Part shown: piece by piece, positions 9,911 to 22,500 of the stretch
Position numbering within the stretch: the first letter of the stretch is position 1
Layout of the letters: each line of letters opens with the position of its first letter
NCBI RefSeq assembly: GCF_029848115.1
Contig: NZ_JARVXG010000057.1
Span: 70,001-92,500 of the forward strand
Length of the DNA stretch: 22,500 bases
Direction of reading: 5' to 3'
From: Methanobacterium formicicum
GTDB lineage: Archaea > Methanobacteriota > Methanobacteria > Methanobacteriales > Methanobacteriaceae
Notes under the pieces: generated by a model
Seen by the model: only the letters and a program-made list of their open reading frames with translations
Databases searched by the model: none
What the model was told of the DNA's origin: nothing
Position numbers and translations under genes: made by a program

Positions 9911-9978
9911 TTTTAGAGATGTTAATTGAATATTAGGTACCTTAATTCCAAGTTTTTACTTGTCTTTTATATTATGTG

Positions 9979-10022
9979 CCCTTGGTTAGAGGTATTTTAT
10001 TATTGTGTATCCCTTGGTTAGA
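9979..10022 (+). repeat. CCCTTGGTTAGA direct repeat upstream of hsp20
   Basis: CCCTTGGTTAGA occurs at 9979-9990 and 10011-10022, identical and 32 bases apart (about three helical turns). Similar flanks (TATTRTGTG before, TATT after) extend the match. It lies 39-82 bases upstream of the hsp20 TATA box and is also in the divergent larC promoter region. A regulator site is likely. Confidence 0.5.
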
Positions 10023-10052
10023 TATATTCTGTGTTTTTTTGTGTGGGTTTTT

Positions 10053-10069
10053 AGGGAAATTTTATATAA
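10053..10069 (+). promoter_or_regulatory. hsp20 promoter (BRE and TATA box)
   Basis: AGGGAAAT (10053-10060) followed by TTTATATAA (10061-10069) gives a good purine-rich BRE plus TATA pair. Transcription start would be near 10090, with a leader of about 45-50 bases that includes GAGGTGA before the ATG. Confidence 0.6.
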
Positions 10070-10136
10070 TTGATGGGGGAGTATAATAAAATTGACTCAA
10101 AACGAGGTTGTACTCATAACAATGAGGTGAATATAA

Positions 10137-10575
<439 letters not shown>

Positions 10576-10580
<5 letters not shown>

Positions 10581-10606
10581 GCATTCAATGCCTATTATTT
10601 TTTTTT
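10576..10606 (+). terminator. Hairpin terminator of hsp20 overlapping its stop codon
   Basis: A perfect 21-base palindrome (10576-10596), a 9-bp stem AATAGGCAT with loop TCA, is followed by nine T at 10598-10606. It contains the TAG stop. This is a bacterial-style intrinsic terminator. Confidence 0.75.
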
Positions 10607-10682
10607 AAAAATCCTGATTATTTTTTTTAATTCTCATCTAATTCTATTTTTAAATTCCAGTTTTAGTTCCCGATTCGTATCT

Positions 10683-10856
10683 TCAATCTACATCGCATTT
10701 ACGGGGTAGATCTACCATGTGGAATGAGTAATAACGGCTGAAACCACAATCTCGGCATCTTATTTTAATATCGAATTCATCCACTTCGATATCGTGGATG
10801 GTGGCGTCACCACAGTTGTAGCAGTTGGCTCCCTTTTTCAGTTTCCATTTTTTCAC
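10683..10856 (-). CDS. 57-residue zinc-ribbon protein
   Basis: A short gene on the minus strand. The protein starts MKKWKLKKGANCYNCG and contains two CxxC pairs, CYNC (12-15) and CRDC (34-37), plus Cys54, a typical zinc ribbon with a beta-rich spacer (HDIEVDEFDIKIR). I chose GTG at 10856 because GGAGATGA stands six bases upstream; a TTG six bases earlier abuts that site. It lies six bases after the stop of the next minus-strand gene, whose C-terminus has the same layout (CxxC, about 18 residues, CxxCG, then RYY). The two are probably co-transcribed and related in that part. Function unknown; nucleic-acid or protein binding is typical for such ribbons. Confidence 0.75.
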   Translation of the reverse strand: MKKWKLKKGANCYNCGDATIHDIEVDEFDIKIRCRDCGFSRYYSFHMVDLPRKCDVD

Positions 10857-10862
10857 AGCCAA

Positions 10863-13559
<2,697 letters not shown>

Positions 13560-13580
13560 AAAAACATCCCCCTATTATCT

Positions 13581-14633
<1,053 letters not shown>

Positions 14634-14769
14634 AGTCTACCCTATTTTATTATATTTTTTAAGTAAGATGAATTTTTTCAAAAAGAATCACATTATAATA
14701 CGTTGGTCTTTAGATTATATTCAGGACCCATTCAAATAAGTTAAAAAAATAGGTTTTGAGGTTAAGTCC

Positions 14770-15405
14770 ATGATAAAATTAGTTGATCATCTACTGGTAC
14801 AGGAAAAACTCACCCTTATCCGGAGGAAAGGAATAGATGGCATCCACTTCAGGGGCGGAATCATTGAAATTGGCCGCTGGCTGGCCTATGAACTGACCAA
14901 CACTCTGGAAAAGGAAAAGGTAACTGTGCAAACCCCTTTAGGAATTGCAGATGGATTTAAAATTAAAGACAAAAATGATATTGTGGTGGTAAGCGTTTTA
15001 AGGGCCGCCATCCCCTTGGTAGAGGGCATAATGCGGGTTTTCAGGAATGCCCAGTACGGGGTGGTGGGTGCCTCCCGCCGGGATGAACCCCCATTTCCAG
15101 TGGATATCAGCTATTTCAAACTACCACCAGTTGATAATCGGATCGTGGTCATTGCCGACCCTATGCTGGCCACTGGCAATACAATGAACGCCATTTTAAA
15201 CCGGATCCAAGAAAAGGGCAACCCCCGAAGAGTAATCTTGTTAAATGTAATAGCATCCCGGCAGGGTATAGATCTGGTGGAAAGGGAACATCCTGATGTG
15301 GACATATATACCTGTGCCGTGGACCGTGAACTCAACTCGGACGGTTATATCATTCCAGGGTTGGGTGATGCCGGGGACAAGGCCTTTGGAAAGCCAGAAA
15401 CCTGA
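14770..15405 (+). CDS. upp: Uracil phosphoribosyltransferase
   Basis: A 211-residue type I phosphoribosyltransferase of pyrimidine salvage (uracil plus PRPP to UMP plus pyrophosphate). The PRPP-binding loop is VVIADPMLATGNTM (about 125-138); VSVLRAAIPLVEG and the C-terminal uracil-binding hood YIIPGLGDAGDKAFG are also typical. GAGGTTA lies about five bases upstream of the ATG. TATA-like ATTATATTC lies around 14713-14721. Single gene, convergent with fumB. Confidence 0.93.
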   Translation: MIKLVDHLLVQEKLTLIRRKGIDGIHFRGGIIEIGRWLAYELTNTLEKEKVTVQTPLGIADGFKIKDKNDIVVVSVLRAAIPLVEGIMRVFRNAQYGVVGASRRDEPPFPVDISYFKLPPVDNRIVVIADPMLATGNTMNAILNRIQEKGNPRRVILLNVIASRQGIDLVEREHPDVDIYTCAVDRELNSDGYIIPGLGDAGDKAFGKPET

Positions 15406-15436
15406 ATGAAAACCAACAAGGAATTGATTGTCATAT

Positions 15437-15445
15437 AAAAAAAAA
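15437..15445 (-). terminator. T-tract terminator of the fumB end
   Basis: On the minus strand a run of nine T lies about 20 bases after the fumB stop, in the 58-base gap to the convergent upp gene. Confidence 0.5.
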
Positions 15446-15463
15446 CAATAAACTAATAAATAG

Positions 15464-15967
15464 CTAATAAATCGACTTTCCATGGGCCACAGCCACTATC
15501 CCTGGAAAATCATTAACTTCTAACCTATGCAAAGCCTCAATACCCTCTTCAGGGAATGCCACCACTTCTGAAGAAGTCATCCTGCTGGTAAGAAGGGCCG
15601 CAGCAGGGGGAGTGACCACAAAAATTGATCCCTGTTTTTCCAGTGATTCCTGTGTTTGTGGTGATAGTGCTCCCTTGCCAATATGCATTTTAACCCCTGC
15701 TTCCGATAGTGGGGGAATACTACCTTCTATTTCCGTTTTGTTGCTGCTGGTTGGTGCGATCCCTGCCTGACTTACGGCGGTATGCATGATGGCTGCCCCC
15801 TCAACAACAACCGGGCTTTCTCCATTTTCTATGAGTTTTACCAGGCGGGGGAGTGCAGCATCTCTACCGGTTAATATTTGACCAGTTAAAGTGATGCGAT
15901 CACCCACCTGCAGGTTTTCTATATCCGAATTAGTGAGGGGAGTTTTTAACTCTTTAACTTTTCCCAT
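15464..15967 (-). CDS. fumB: Class I fumarate hydratase, beta subunit
   Basis: A 167-residue homologue of the C-terminal domain of class I (iron-sulfur) fumarase and L(+)-tartrate dehydratase. Two-subunit versions in archaea interconvert malate and fumarate in the reductive TCA branch. Motifs: LQVGDRITLTGQILTGRDAA, LVKLIENGESP, APTSSNKTE (usually GPTTSxRM) and MHIGKGALS. The true start is ATG at 15967, five bases after the mfnA stop; the open frame upstream of it overlaps mfnA and is not coding. The alpha subunit with the cluster-binding cysteines is not in this window. Probably co-transcribed with mfnA. A tartrate-dehydratase role is the alternative. Confidence 0.85.
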   Translation of the reverse strand: MGKVKELKTPLTNSDIENLQVGDRITLTGQILTGRDAALPRLVKLIENGESPVVVEGAAIMHTAVSQAGIAPTSSNKTEIEGSIPPLSEAGVKMHIGKGALSPQTQESLEKQGSIFVVTPPAAALLTSRMTSSEVVAFPEEGIEALHRLEVNDFPGIVAVAHGKSIY

Positions 15968-15972
15968 AGATA

Positions 15973-17150
<1,178 letters not shown>

Positions 17151-17196
17151 TATTTTAAAATAAATTGAAGGTTTAAAATAAAAAAATAAAGGATTT

Positions 17197-19512
<2,316 letters not shown>

Positions 19513-19537
19513 ATTGGGATCTACGATTTAAGGTTAT

Positions 19538-21192
<1,655 letters not shown>

Positions 21193-21287
21193 CATATAAT
21201 AAAGAGGTTTCATCCTATTACAGATGGAAAAAGTTACTGGGGATATGCGTATCTTATAACCAGTAGACTATCCACGAAGGTTAAATT

Positions 21288-21509
21288 ATGAATATTCAGG
21301 TAAACATCACCTTTCATTACCATAAGGATAAACAGGCTGAAATAGCTTTTAAATCACTTTTACCAGATAACATTGGATTTTTAGAGTCGCGACTGCAGGA
21401 TAATTCTTTAATCTGTAATATAAAAGGAAAATCACTGAAGACTGTTCTCTCCACTGCCGATGATCTTATATCATCCGAGATGCTGGTGGAGAAAGTGCTT
21501 GAGATTTAA
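21288..21509 (+). CDS. pcc1: KEOPS complex subunit Pcc1
   Basis: A 73-residue Pcc1/LAGE3-family protein. Its length and alternating pattern fit a beta-alpha-beta-beta-alpha fold: VNITFHYHKDKQAEIAFKSL, then DNSLICNIKGKSLKTVLST and a C-terminal helix ISSEMLVEKVLEI. Pcc1 dimerises and holds Kae1 in the KEOPS complex that makes the t6A modification at position 37 of ANN-decoding tRNAs. GAAGGT lies upstream of the ATG. It stands 95 bases after cooC and 56 before serS, in keeping with a translation-linked cluster. Small size limits certainty. Confidence 0.82.
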   Translation: MNIQVNITFHYHKDKQAEIAFKSLLPDNIGFLESRLQDNSLICNIKGKSLKTVLSTADDLISSEMLVEKVLEI

Positions 21510-21565
21510 TAAATAAATGTTAACCGTTTGAAAATAATATCACAATAACTAAGGATGTTATAAAA

Positions 21566-22500
<935 letters not shown>

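Overview
The window looks like a mesophilic hydrogenotrophic methanogen of the order Methanobacteriales, most likely Methanobacterium or a close relative. The evidence is the gene set: MfnA of methanofuran synthesis, methanogen-type seryl-tRNA synthetase, CooC for carbon monoxide dehydrogenase maturation, archaeal CobZ, aTrm56, the KEOPS subunit Pcc1 and ribosomal protein L10e. The moderately low-GC coding sequence, very AT-rich spacers, archaeal TATA boxes and GGTGA-type ribosome binding sites agree. No rRNA, tRNA, CRISPR array or insertion sequence was found.

Layout. Positions 1-2345 (minus strand) form an accessory-looking end: a radical SAM maturase that is frameshifted and cut by the window edge, then a caspase/metacaspase-like C14 peptidase, separated and flanked by AT-rich spacers. 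Next come pycB (+), a minus-strand V4R plus roadblock/LC7 pair, a small unknown Cys/His protein (+), queC (-), an unrecognised 387-residue coiled-coil protein (-), larC (-) and an Hsp20 gene (+). Two small minus-strand zinc-ribbon genes follow; one is too short to be found by simple ORF calling and the other seems to use a rare CTG start. A plus-strand operon cobZ-cobS-trm56 is followed by a convergent exported sugar dehydrogenase (-), upp (+), a minus-strand run of rpl10e, ppsA, mfnA and fumB, and a plus-strand run of cooC, pcc1 and serS that leaves the window.

How the genes work together. Several belong to autotrophic carbon assimilation: CooC matures CO dehydrogenase (CO2 to acetyl-CoA), PpsA makes phosphoenolpyruvate from pyruvate, PycB makes oxaloacetate, and FumB belongs to the fumarase of the incomplete reductive TCA branch. 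Cofactor genes (cobZ/cobS for cobamides, mfnA for methanofuran, larC for a nickel cofactor, queC for 7-deazaguanine) and translation genes (trm56, rpl10e, pcc1, serS) are interleaved. The least explained parts are the radical SAM/caspase end, the 387-residue protein, the V4R/roadblock pair, the PII-like/zinc-ribbon pair, and several repeats and dyads in promoter regions.
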